Shown: positions 15,858 through 22,907, counted from the first letter of the stretch. The stretch is DNA of 64,000 nucleotides from Nitrosopumilus sp. (GCF_025699255.1 NZ_JAILWA010000005.1:33611-97610), one strand, 5' to 3'. Program-made: numbers and translations. The notes: generated from the sequence alone by a model not told the origin.

Positions 15858-16007
15858 TCATTCACCGTGAACTCGAAGATCCTTATCAATATCCAAAATT
15901 TTCCATTTTTTGCCAAACAAGGTTAGCGTTTCAAATTCTTTCATCTTGTTTACAAGATGTTTTGGCAAATCATCAAAACTATCATATTTCACCAATTTTT
16001 TCAGCAT
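15858..16007 (-). CDS. Small basic hypothetical protein, 49 aa
   Basis: ATG 16007 opens a frame MLKKLVKYDSFDDLPKHLVN then KMKEFETLTLFGKKWKILDI and DKDLRVHGE. It is a compact, charged, probably folded helix-strand peptide with no Cys. A second short frame (27 aa, 15982-16065) overlaps its 5' end; it may be a coupled upstream peptide or chance. Confidence 0.4.
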   Translation of the reverse strand: MLKKLVKYDSFDDLPKHLVNKMKEFETLTLFGKKWKILDIDKDLRVHGE

Positions 16008-16105
16008 TATTTTCCCAGCAGGTAAATCTTATCTCTACTGCTTCAAGGAACTCCTCATCAGGCATTGTGTTTTTTAAACAAATTTCTTTCCAATCTTGCT
16101 TGAAA

Positions 16106-16291
16106 TTATGAGACGTTTAAGTGCTGAATTTCCTGATTTACCTGTTCTGATACAGTCTTTTCATTAGATAATGCATCACGATATTTCAAGAATGTTACAG
16201 TATCCATTTTAGCTTGGAAAAATAGAAATTCTAATTCTAATCTTTTTAATCGATTCATCTCTGCTAATTCTTCTTCTATTCTTTTTGACAT
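16106..16291 (-). CDS. Small coiled-coil protein, 61 aa
   Basis: An almost wholly helical, charged sequence (MSKRIEEELAEMNRLKRLEL then EFLFFQAKMDTVTFLKYRDA) with heptad-like Leu/Ile spacing. Divergent from the zinc-microprotein operon starting at 16414. No known family recognised. Confidence 0.5.
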   Translation of the reverse strand: MSKRIEEELAEMNRLKRLELEFLFFQAKMDTVTFLKYRDALSNEKTVSEQVNQEIQHLNVS

Positions 16292-16413
16292 AATTGTATT
16301 AGAAAATCATTGCACTTAAGGATGCATATTTTTTTGCATTGTTGATAATCTGTATTAATCCTTGGATTTTGCCATATTACGTCGGTATATATCAGAGATA
16401 AACTAGATAAAGT

Positions 16414-16527
16414 ATGTTTAAAAAAATACTTGGAAAATTGAAATTTGGTTCTTACAAAACTAAAGCCACTGACGTAAATTCATTTGCAGAATCTGAGACA
16501 AAGAATCCAGAGGATTTAGAAAAGTAA
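16414..16527 (+). CDS. Small basic protein, 37 aa
   Basis: MFKKILGKLKFGSYKTKATD followed by an acidic tail (FAESETKNPEDLEK). GGTATATATC at about 16385-16394 lies 24-28 bases upstream, fitting a leaderless promoter. It heads a run of four genes with no gaps: the next frame starts at the base after its stop. Confidence 0.45.
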   Translation: MFKKILGKLKFGSYKTKATDVNSFAESETKNPEDLEK

Positions 16528-16635
16528 TTGACATATCATTGCAAATATTGTAGTTTTACTTGGGATCCAGTGGAAGGTAATATACAAAAATTACTTTTAC
16601 ATGAAAAGACTCACAAAGAGAGAGTTTTAGCATAA
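16528..16635 (+). CDS. C2H2-type mini zinc finger, 35 aa
   Basis: TTG start directly after the preceding TAA. The whole protein is one finger: YHCKYCSFTWDP, then HEKTHKE, i.e. C-x2-C-x17-H-x4-H with the aromatic and Leu core of C2H2 domains. Its TAA overlaps the next ATG (TAATG, 16633-16637). Confidence 0.6.
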   Translation: MTYHCKYCSFTWDPVEGNIQKLLLHEKTHKERVLA

Positions 16636-16730
16636 TGGTAATTTGTAATAAATGCTATAACGAACATCATGATCAATGTATGGGGAAAGCTGGAATGTTT
16701 GATTGCGAGTGCAAGTGTTTTAAAAAATGA
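16635..16730 (+). CDS. CxxC...CxC microprotein, 31 aa
   Basis: MVICNKCYNEHHDQCMGKAG then MFDCECKCFKK: six Cys and two His in 31 residues. Overlaps its neighbours at both ends (TAATG upstream, ATGA downstream). Same plan as the products at 15553 and 16894. Confidence 0.6.
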   Translation: MVICNKCYNEHHDQCMGKAGMFDCECKCFKK

Positions 16731-16858
16731 AATATCAATGCTCTGAATGCGATTTTCATTGGATTGGTACCTCATATACCTTTGATGAGGTACGCGAACA
16801 CGAAAAAATCCACTTGAAAAAGAATAAACCTAAAACAATTAGGACTAATTTTTCATAA
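16727..16858 (+). CDS. C2H2-type mini zinc finger, 43 aa
   Basis: MKYQCSECDFHWIGTSYTFD then EVREHEKIHLKKNKPK, giving C-x2-C...H-x3-H with a basic C-terminal tail. Starts inside the previous stop (ATGA). Closely similar in plan to the finger at 16528 (aromatic after the knuckle, HEK-x-H), so probably a paralogue in the same operon. Confidence 0.65.
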   Translation: MKYQCSECDFHWIGTSYTFDEVREHEKIHLKKNKPKTIRTNFS

Positions 16859-16893
16859 AAAAAGGGGAAATACTATAACATACTTGGTGATGT

Positions 16894-16989
16894 GTGTCAA
16901 ATCAACTATACTGTGAAGTATGTCACAAACTAAAATATCCAAGATTTGCCAATCAAAGTAAATGCGAATGCAAGGAATCTATTCTTTAA
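16894..16989 (+). CDS. CxxC...CxC microprotein, 31 aa (GTG start)
   Basis: The GTG at 16894 is preceded by TTGGTGAT (16884-16891), a good anti-Shine-Dalgarno match. Product MSNQLYCEVCHKLKYPRFAN then QSKCECKESIL: a CxxC-H knuckle and a CxC separated by 14 residues. Third member of the microprotein family. Confidence 0.55.
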   Translation: MSNQLYCEVCHKLKYPRFANQSKCECKESIL

Positions 16990-17031
16990 TTTAAAAATCT
17001 GACTTAATAGCAATGAAGTGTTACATAATTC

Positions 17032-17280
17032 ATGAAGATTAGAAAAAATATGACAAAAGAAAAATGGAAATCTGAAAAGGAAGTTTTGAAATCTCAAAAG
17101 GCCATGCTAAAAGCTAGCGAAGCGGAAATTGATGCAAAAAGAACTGCAACAAAAATTGGTAGTCCGCAAAGACTTGCCCTAACAAAAAAACGAAAAGCAA
17201 TCAAAATCAAATTAGACAAATGGAAAGCTAAAATGTCATTATGGAAAGCCGAAAAAGCTATTTGGGATTCAAAACACTAG
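17032..17280 (+). CDS. Lys-rich coiled-coil protein, 82 aa
   Basis: MKIRKNMTKEKWKSEKEVLK onward is about one-third Lys, with regular Trp/Leu/Met heptad positions (KWKAKMSLWKAEKAIWDSK). It would be a basic helical hairpin, possibly nucleic-acid binding. No family recognised. No gap-free linkage to neighbours. Confidence 0.55.
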   Translation: MKIRKNMTKEKWKSEKEVLKSQKAMLKASEAEIDAKRTATKIGSPQRLALTKKRKAIKIKLDKWKAKMSLWKAEKAIWDSKH

Positions 17281-17362
17281 TTACACTTAGCACAGATTAG
17301 AATAAAAAAATCATAATCCAAAATGTTTCTAATTTATGTAAATAATAAAAAGAAATTTGTTG

Positions 17363-17512
17363 CTAACCGAAGATTCCGCTAGCAACAGAGTATGCTCCAA
17401 TTCCAATTCCCATTACTACACCGATTCCCATGCAGATGAGGTCGAATTTTACAACCTTTTTGAAGGGAGCATGAACCATTTTATCCCAATTTGAGATTTG
17501 TTGTGATTTCAT
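17363..17512 (-). CDS. Small single-pass membrane protein, 49 aa
   Basis: The cytoplasmic N-terminus MKSQQISNWDKMVHAPFKKV is followed by one Gly-rich hydrophobic helix (LICMGIGVVMGIGIGAYSV). Such short proteins are often accessory subunits of membrane complexes, but I see no family signature. Divergent from the 59-aa zinc protein at 17662, with two perfect palindromes between. Confidence 0.6.
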   Translation of the reverse strand: MKSQQISNWDKMVHAPFKKVVKFDLICMGIGVVMGIGIGAYSVASGIFG

Positions 17513-17554
17513 GATTATTGTTAGTTCTAGTTAGCAATAGAGTATAGTAAGCTT

Positions 17555-17579
17555 GTCAGCTGACTTGTCAACATGTTGA
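17555..17579. promoter_or_regulatory. Two adjacent palindromes GTCAGCTGAC and TCAACATGTTGA
   Basis: 17555-17564 and 17568-17579 are perfect 10-bp and 12-bp palindromes 3 bp apart, in the divergent region between the 49-aa membrane protein and the 59-aa zinc protein. A 14-bp direct repeat (TAATTAGCTT-TATC / -CTTC) follows at 17591-17618. A TTTAAATAA box about 24 bases before ATG 17662 serves the plus gene. Confidence 0.45.
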
Positions 17580-17661
17580 TTTTTATTTTTTAATTAGCTT
17601 TATCTAATTAGCTTCTTCTAATTTTAGAACGATTTTTAAATAATTTTTACTAAACTATTAC

Positions 17662-17841
17662 ATGAACAACAAATCATGTCAAATATGTTCTTCTTCATTA
17701 GAAGTTGAAAGCACATGCAAATTTTGTGATGAACCAACACGACTATTTTGTCATACATGTGGTGTAATGGCTGAAAAAACAGCACATCCAGCTTGTATGG
17801 TAATTGATGTAAATAGAATGTTGTTGGAAACTACACAATAA
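17662..17841 (+). CDS. C6HC-type small zinc protein, 59 aa
   Basis: Three CxxC knuckles plus H-x2-C: CQIC, CKFC, CHTC and AHPACM. Alignment with the 60-aa protein at 22222 gives the shared pattern C-x2-C-x8-C-x2-C-x6-C-x2-C-x7-H-x2-C-M, so they are paralogues. Two zinc ions could be bound in a cross-brace. Leaderless start downstream of TTTAAATAA. Molecular role unknown. Confidence 0.7.
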   Translation: MNNKSCQICSSSLEVESTCKFCDEPTRLFCHTCGVMAEKTAHPACMVIDVNRMLLETTQ

Positions 17842-17906
17842 TTTTTTCATTTTTTATTCCTGTAAATGTTAATTCAAAATTATGTTTGATAAAATACCCC
17901 AAATTT

Positions 17907-17999
17907 TTAATGCTTTGTGATGTCTTCTCCGCAATGTATGCAAAAATATGTTCCATTTGCACTCCAATAATGTTCACACTCTAAATTTTTCACATTCAT
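17907..17999 (-). CDS. Mini zinc-ribbon protein, 30 aa
   Basis: MNVKNLECEHYWSANGTYFC then IHCGEDITKH: C-x-H ... C-x2-C with a Trp/Tyr core, a half zinc ribbon. The only plausible coding frame in the 353-base interval 17842-18194. Confidence 0.4.
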   Translation of the reverse strand: MNVKNLECEHYWSANGTYFCIHCGEDITKH

Positions 18000-18194
18000 T
18001 TTCTAAAAAATCCTCATAAGAACAAATGTATGCAAAATTTACAACATATTGAGTGATAAATATTTGATAAAATCAAGTAGGGATTTAGGACAATGTTTTC
18101 TGATTAATTCTTAGGTATTAGATTGAATAACGTTTTAAAAATGATTTTAGTTTCTAGGTGTTCAATTCTTAAGTCATAATGGTGTATTGGATTT

Positions 18195-18647
18195 ATGGAA
18201 AACATTACAATCAAAAAAATATCTAAAAATGATATTCCGATAATTCTTGGATTGTTATATGATCTAGGACGTCCAAAACCACAAAAAGATTCTGATGTTG
18301 ATTCATTTAAAAAATTAGTAATGACATATGTCACAGATTCAGACAAACAAATTCTTGCTGCAGTTTATAATGATGTGAAAATTGTTGGCATGATAAGTAT
18401 GATGTTTTTATCTAGATTAAATCGTGACACCTTGGAGATGTATGTTCCAGAGTTGGTAGTTCTTGAAAAATATCATAATCAAGGAATAGGAAAAAAACTA
18501 ATTAATTCTTGTATTGAATTTGCAAAAGAAAAAAATTGCCATAGAATTAGACTTGAATCTGGAAATTCACGAAAAAACTCTCATGAATTCTACAAACATT
18601 TAGGATTTGTACAATCTGCATTTTCATTTACAAAGGATTTGGATTAA
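18195..18647 (+). CDS. GNAT-family N-acetyltransferase
   Basis: The 150-aa protein shows the GNAT fold order: N-terminal ITIKKISKNDIPIILGLLYD, strand VPELVVLEKY, acetyl-CoA pyrophosphate loop HNQGIGKKLI, and C-terminal RIRLESGNSRKNSHEFYKHL then GF. Substrate unknown. ATG 18195 is chosen since the preceding in-frame region is AT-rich without a better start. Confidence 0.88.
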   Translation: MENITIKKISKNDIPIILGLLYDLGRPKPQKDSDVDSFKKLVMTYVTDSDKQILAAVYNDVKIVGMISMMFLSRLNRDTLEMYVPELVVLEKYHNQGIGKKLINSCIEFAKEKNCHRIRLESGNSRKNSHEFYKHLGFVQSAFSFTKDLD

Positions 18648-18791
18648 CATTAAAAATTAGGACAATCTTTTATGACTGATCTTTGTTTTTTATAAAACTC
18701 TGAACGGGTGTGTGTAATTGGTTTGATGCCGCTCCATTTTGTTTATAAAGAAATCCTAATTTTTTAATTAGTATATCTTTGAAACAAATCT

Positions 18792-21209
18792 ATGAAAATA
18801 TTTTTTCTTGTATTTTTTGGAATAATTTTAGTTTCTCAAAGTTTTATCCTCTCGTATGGTCAATGGACTGATTACAACGAACATGATCCTGGAATTTCTC
18901 AAAATGTGATGCCTGAGTGGTTTAAAACAAATGCAAAGTGGTGGCAAGATGGACTTATTTCTGATGCTGATATGATAAATGCCCTAGAAAGTTTGATTGA
19001 GCAAGATGTCATTCCTCTTGATAACTTTTTGAAAGACTCTTCTGGAATTGAACATCAGGCGGGTGTACAAAAAGGTGGAACTTTCTACATTCCAAGTTAT
19101 CAAAAAGATGTCTTTGGTTTTTGGAGTGAAGGTCTAGTATCTGATGGTGAAATTGTAAATTCTATCGGTCATCTTATTGGTGAAGGAATAATTGATTCAG
19201 AAATAATTAGAGAAAAACGAACAAGTTTTTCAGAAATTTCAGGCTTGGAAATTGAATCTCCTCCAATTGATTATCGCTCAGGATCTGAAGATGTTTCTGT
19301 AACAAAAATGCCTGGATTAAAAAAATACGCTGATATTACATTAAAGCGTGGTACAGTTTCTGCAATCAATGAAGCACAACAATGGAATAAACTTGCATCT
19401 GAAATGCTTTTCAAACTAAAAGATGGTGAAGAAAAGATTCACAAAAAAAGTTATGAAAATTCTTTACTGATGTATTCTGAATCAAAAACGTTTGAACATT
19501 TGAACCAAATGTTGATTTACAAAGAAAAAAGTGAAAATGCACAAAGTGATGCGTTACTAGCTGTTGAAAATTACAAGAAAATAAAGGAACTGTCTGAACT
19601 TACTGAAGATGAGTATTTGCAAATAGAACGTGATCTTCCTTTGGAATTTGATTTAGAAATTATTGATTCTATAACAAATGAATCTGAATATTTTGAGGCT
19701 TTGGAAAAAATTCAAGAATTTGCAGAAAATGCCTTACGTAAGGCTGAAGAGTCAGTAATTCAACTAAAACAGCAAGCTGATGAAGAATATCCTCGAACTC
19801 ATCCTGATTTTATTTGGGATCCCACATACAATTATGATTCTTCTTTGGGAACAACATCTACTGGTATTAAATGGATTGATTTGAAACTCATATTGGATTC
19901 AAATGATCAAAGAGATTCTACAGTGAAGATAAGGACACCATTTTTGCTTGAACGGTTGTTTGATCCTTCAATTATTCAAACTCATTCCATGATTGAACAA
20001 CTTGATGAAAATCCATTTGACTCTACTTACAAACTAGATTCTACAGATCTCTACCAATATCCTGAAGATGTGGCAAGAATTTTACAATCTATAATTATTA
20101 TTGGCCCTCATGATACCTCAAACTTTTGGTTACCTGTATCATTTACAACCACTGTGTTCATCTCGAATTCATCAATCCAAATTGCAATTTTTGATTCTGA
20201 CGGAAATAATATTTCTGATTTTGTAGAGATAATGTCAAATGATGACCATCAAATCATCTTTTTACCTGCTGAACATGATTTGGTTTTCATCTCTCTTACT
20301 AATCCGAATTCTGATTACACTACATTTGAAACTGCCATAGAGTATTCTGAAATTACGTCCAATCCTGAATTAGTAATGACTCCTATTGATTCACCTTTAA
20401 TTGAGTTTGGAACAAACACTCCTCTCTATGAAATTCCACCTGGTTTTGATGCTGTATATTCTTCATTTGATGATTTCTCATCTGCTGAATTTGAATATGA
20501 ATCTGAAATGTCATTGATGGATTATTTGAAAAATGAACAACTATTCTTCTCTGAATGTCTTTTACCTCCTGCAGGAAGTACTCTAAGTGGACCAACCCCT
20601 CCTGAAAAATCTAGACATAATGCAAACTATTGTGGTATTAGCGCATTTATTCATTCTATGGAAACGACTTTCCCCGGAGCATTATCTCATGATATCAGAA
20701 CAAACTCTGCACAATGGGACAGGCTAGGAGATAACCTAGATCACTCTAACACTTTTGGTGAAAGAGGGGGAAAGTTTGTTGAAAATGTCAACAAGAATTT
20801 TGGAAACAAAGTCATTACTGGCAATGGAAAGAAATATTGTGCAGCTGAAATTGAAGACACAACTCCTGCTAATCTTGAAGCATGGAACGATATTTGCAAT
20901 GTCAAAATGTTAGTCTATGATATCCCTTCATTTGGTCATTGGGTTGACCTCACATCAATTAGCGGAAATAAAATAACTTATCAGGATTATGGTCATAACC
21001 ATCCTGCAACTTTTGATGGTAAAGTGGTTGATTTTTCAAACTCTAATTTGGGAGGACCTATGAAAGATCATTTTAGAGGAAACAATGCAAAGGCAGGAGA
21101 TGGATTTTTTGAATCTGTACAGTTTTACGCTGTTTGTGAATGTGATAAAAATTCCTCATCCAAAATGCCTACAAAAAATTCCAAGGGACAGACTCTAAAA
21201 TTAGAATAA
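18792..21209 (+). CDS. Large secreted protein with W-rich modules and a papain-like peptidase domain
   Basis: The 805-aa product has a signal peptide (FFLVFFGIILVSQSFILSYG). Two W-rich helical modules follow: MPEWFKTNAKWWQDGLISDA at about 37-75, then FWSEGLVSDGEIVNSIGHLI at about 108-134. Similar modules flank many thaumarchaeal secreted domains. A charged helical region and beta domains come next. The C-terminal ~190 residues have a papain-like dyad: Cys614 in NYCGISAF and His716 in FGHWVDLTSI, with YQDYGHN following. This suggests a secreted C39/transglutaminase-like cysteine peptidase; the substrate is unknown. Confidence 0.7.
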   Translation: MKIFFLVFFGIILVSQSFILSYGQWTDYNEHDPGISQNVMPEWFKTNAKWWQDGLISDADMINALESLIEQDVIPLDNFLKDSSGIEHQAGVQKGGTFYIPSYQKDVFGFWSEGLVSDGEIVNSIGHLIGEGIIDSEIIREKRTSFSEISGLEIESPPIDYRSGSEDVSVTKMPGLKKYADITLKRGTVSAINEAQQWNKLASEMLFKLKDGEEKIHKKSYENSLLMYSESKTFEHLNQMLIYKEKSENAQSDALLAVENYKKIKELSELTEDEYLQIERDLPLEFDLEIIDSITNESEYFEALEKIQEFAENALRKAEESVIQLKQQADEEYPRTHPDFIWDPTYNYDSSLGTTSTGIKWIDLKLILDSNDQRDSTVKIRTPFLLERLFDPSIIQTHSMIEQLDENPFDSTYKLDSTDLYQYPEDVARILQSIIIIGPHDTSNFWLPVSFTTTVFISNSSIQIAIFDSDGNNISDFVEIMSNDDHQIIFLPAEHDLVFISLTNPNSDYTTFETAIEYSEITSNPELVMTPIDSPLIEFGTNTPLYEIPPGFDAVYSSFDDFSSAEFEYESEMSLMDYLKNEQLFFSECLLPPAGSTLSGPTPPEKSRHNANYCGISAFIHSMETTFPGALSHDIRTNSAQWDRLGDNLDHSNTFGERGGKFVENVNKNFGNKVITGNGKKYCAAEIEDTTPANLEAWNDICNVKMLVYDIPSFGHWVDLTSISGNKITYQDYGHNHPATFDGKVVDFSNSNLGGPMKDHFRGNNAKAGDGFFESVQFYAVCECDKNSSSKMPTKNSKGQTLKLE

Positions 21210-21253
21210 TTGATTGCATTTTGATTTAAAAATTCAAATTTCTATGATCTTAA

Positions 21254-21457
21254 TTATCTTGATTCGATAAAAACCACATCAACAAGATCATTGTTGCTTC
21301 TCTTAGTTATAGTATCTCTACTTGCGTTGTGGAAATTTTGCAGATGTGCTTTTCTTGTCTTTATCCCATATTCTCTACATAGCCTGCAAAAGTAGGTTAC
21401 CTGTCTTTGAGATCTAGGCATTGATTGTTTTTCATATTCTAAAATTGCAGTTTGCAT
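21254..21457 (-). CDS. Small C2H2-type zinc-finger protein, 67 aa
   Basis: The core YFCRLCREYGIKTRKAHLQN then FHNAS gives C-x2-C-x11-H-x4-H, a clear C2H2 finger, with basic flanks. It is divergent from Hsp20 across a region with repeated ATATTGTCA elements, making it a candidate regulator or co-regulated gene. Confidence 0.65.
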   Translation of the reverse strand: MQTAILEYEKQSMPRSQRQVTYFCRLCREYGIKTRKAHLQNFHNASRDTITKRSNNDLVDVVFIESR

Positions 21458-21485
21458 GGGATGTGATAATAAACCAGATATTTTA

Positions 21486-21551
21486 ATATTGTCATAAATA
21501 TGACATATTGTCAGGTATAGATAATATATGCATAATTTTTATATATTGTCA
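21486..21551. promoter_or_regulatory. Three ATATTGTCA repeats and an inverted repeat upstream of Hsp20
   Basis: ATATTGTCA occurs at 21486-21494, 21505-21513 and 21543-21551, i.e. offsets of 19 and 38 bases (twice 19). Between the first two lies TGTCAT-AAAT-ATGACA (21490-21505), an inverted repeat with 6-bp arms. The set sits between the divergent zinc-finger gene and the Hsp20 gene and overlaps TATA-like sequences (ATAATATATG, TTTATATATT). It looks like a multi-site operator. Confidence 0.55.
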
Positions 21552-21581
21552 TCACTATTACATTAATTTGGTGATTAAAAG

Positions 21582-22073
21582 ATGTTTGATGACCACTTTG
21601 AAAAAACATTTCGAAGATTATCGAGCCCCTTTTTTTCAATGGGAGATGTTTTCGAAAATCCAAATGGAACAGTCCAAACTTTTGAACCATACTACTATGG
21701 TTATGTGAAGACTGTAGGTGAAGATGGTATTCCCCATGTAACAGAATGGGGCAATACAAAACCATCTAGTTCTCTTGCAGATTCTACAGTGAGAGATCCA
21801 TACGTTGACGTTTCAGTCAATGAGCAAGAACATACTCTCAAGATAGTATCTGAGATGCCAGGAATTGAAAAGTCTGACATCAAACTAAATGTGTCAGATA
21901 AACTGGTATTGTTTTCAGCCGAACATGGCGATAGAAAATACAAAAAGAAAATTCCTCTACCCTCAAAAGTAGATGAAAATTCTGCCAAAGCCAAATATAC
22001 AAACGGAGTCTTGGAGCTGACAATATCTCTTGCCAAGGAAAAACCTCAGGGCAAGTTGGTGTCAGTGGAATAA
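21582..22073 (+). CDS. Small heat-shock protein, Hsp20/alpha-crystallin family
   Basis: The 163-aa protein has an N-terminal region rich in Phe (HFEKTFRRLSSPFFSMGDVF) and an alpha-crystallin domain from about 70: DPYVDVSVNEQEHTLKIVSE, MPGIEKSDI, and the family signature NGVLELTISLAK. The C-terminal I-x-I-type tail is short. It is an ATP-independent chaperone holding unfolded proteins. Three very small genes follow closely and may share its transcript. Confidence 0.9.
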   Translation: MFDDHFEKTFRRLSSPFFSMGDVFENPNGTVQTFEPYYYGYVKTVGEDGIPHVTEWGNTKPSSSLADSTVRDPYVDVSVNEQEHTLKIVSEMPGIEKSDIKLNVSDKLVLFSAEHGDRKYKKKIPLPSKVDENSAKAKYTNGVLELTISLAKEKPQGKLVSVE

Positions 22074-22085
22074 CTGGAGGGAAAA

Positions 22086-22211
22086 ATGATGGATTATAAT
22101 TCATCCCTAAAGCAAGTCAAAGACTCTTTCAAATCTTCTATGGAGAGAGTTTCCTCAGAATGTGAGGAAGTTTTTTCCAAATGGAAGTTTGGCAGGAGAA
22201 ACTTTCCCTGA
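22086..22211 (+). CDS. Small helical protein, 41 aa
   Basis: MMDYNSSLKQVKDSFKSSME then RVSSECEEVFSKWKFGRRNF: charged, amphipathic, one Cys. Starts 12 bases after the Hsp20 stop, with GGAGG (22077-22081) just ahead as a ribosome-binding site. Its TGA (22209-22211) adjoins the next reading frame. Confidence 0.5.
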   Translation: MMDYNSSLKQVKDSFKSSMERVSSECEEVFSKWKFGRRNFP

Positions 22212-22221
22212 TGTGAAAAAA

Positions 22222-22404
22222 ATGCCAGACACTTTGTGTAGACAATGTGGTGGTGAACTAGATACAGAAAAGCAATGCTTGCATTGCCATCAACCAGTTC
22301 AGCTAGTTTGTACAAAATGTTTGCAACCCACAGAAGTTAGATTTCACAGTCAATGCATGTACAGTGAGGAGATGTTATGTCACACAGTCGCAGCACTTGC
22401 ATAA
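22222..22404 (+). CDS. C6HC-type small zinc protein, 60 aa
   Basis: The start is taken at ATG 22222; a GTG at 22213 immediately after the previous stop is an alternative. It contains CRQCGGELDTEKQCLHC, CTKC and FHSQCM, matching the Cys/His spacing of the 59-aa protein at 17662. The C-terminus overlaps the next gene by 28 bases. Its place behind Hsp20 suggests a stress-related or chaperone-accessory role, which is inference only. Confidence 0.65.
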   Translation: MPDTLCRQCGGELDTEKQCLHCHQPVQLVCTKCLQPTEVRFHSQCMYSEEMLCHTVAALA

Positions 22405-22547
22405 GTCATAGAACACCTGATTCAAACATATGGGGAGTCCCTTCCTCTCCATATGTTCCAATTTTTATGGGTATATGTCATAGATGTTGGGCAAACAATG
22501 TCCAAGTAACATTGACTGAATCATGTGAGATATTTTGTAGTAAATGA
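22377..22547 (+). CDS. Small Cys-rich protein, 56 aa
   Basis: The frame MSHSRSTCISHRTPDSNIWG ends with GICHRCWANNVQVTLTESCE then IFCSK, i.e. C-x2-C and C-x3-C pairs that can form one zinc site. It overlaps the previous gene by 28 bases in another frame, consistent with coupling. Last of the hsp20-linked small genes. Confidence 0.5.
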   Translation: MSHSRSTCISHRTPDSNIWGVPSSPYVPIFMGICHRCWANNVQVTLTESCEIFCSK

Positions 22548-22725
22548 TGAAAAATAACTTTCATGTCTATCTGCGTCCATTTTCATCCCCAAAACAATAA
22601 CTGAGTCCACATGAAGTTGAACTCATTTGCGGTGTTGAAGTTTTAGTTTGATACCGTAAAAAACTGCCTAGTTTTGCATAGTTGTATACTCTGATTGGGT
22701 TTCAAACTATGTATTTTCCAAAAAT

Positions 22726-22745
22726 GGCATAGTTTGGCATAGTTT
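22726..22745. repeat. Tandem 10-bp direct repeat GGCATAGTTT x2
   Basis: Perfect tandem pair, with degenerate relatives nearby (GCCTAGTTTT-GCATAGTT around 22666-22683). It lies between the tRNA 3' end and the small-gene cluster, in a 245-base stretch (22548-22792) where I see no convincing gene. Function unknown. Confidence 0.5.
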
Positions 22746-22792
22746 TGAACCTGTAATGTGAGATCTTGCACTTGATGTTGTAGAATTTTGTG

Positions 22793-22907
22793 TGCCGGGG
22801 GCGAGTTTCGAACTCGCGACCTCCAGATTATGAGTATTGCCTTAGTTGGAGAACCGTTAGAGTTTACCAATTTAACTGGCACTCTAACCAGGCTGAGCTA
22901 CCCCGGC
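22793..22907 (-). tRNA. tRNA-Met(CAT), elongator type, with a 40-nt noncanonical intron
   Basis: On the minus strand the acceptor stem GCCGGGG pairs with CCCCGGC, followed by discriminator A. The T-arm is GCGAG-TTCGAAA-CTCGC. After removal of 40 nt (TTAAATTGG...GGCAAT) the anticodon arm becomes CCAGA-CTCATAA-TCTGG with anticodon CAT. The intron interrupts the anticodon stem about one base before the loop, not the usual 37/38 site. Mature length about 75 nt. A tRNA-Ile2 with modified C34 is the alternative, but acceptor and arm sequences fit elongator Met. CCA is not encoded. Confidence 0.88.

Noticed and set aside
15982..16065. 27-aa frame overlapping the 49-aa gene
   Set aside because: Overlaps in another frame and lacks independent support; mentioned only as a possible coupled peptide.
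22567..22626. 19-aa minus-strand frame with two Cys (MSSTSCGLSYCFGDENGRR)
   Set aside because: Too short, no ribosome site or neighbour linkage; could be chance.
22660..22907. tRNA-linked integration site (att)
   Set aside because: The GGCATAGTTT repeats do not match the tRNA 3' end, and no integrase or second att copy is visible.
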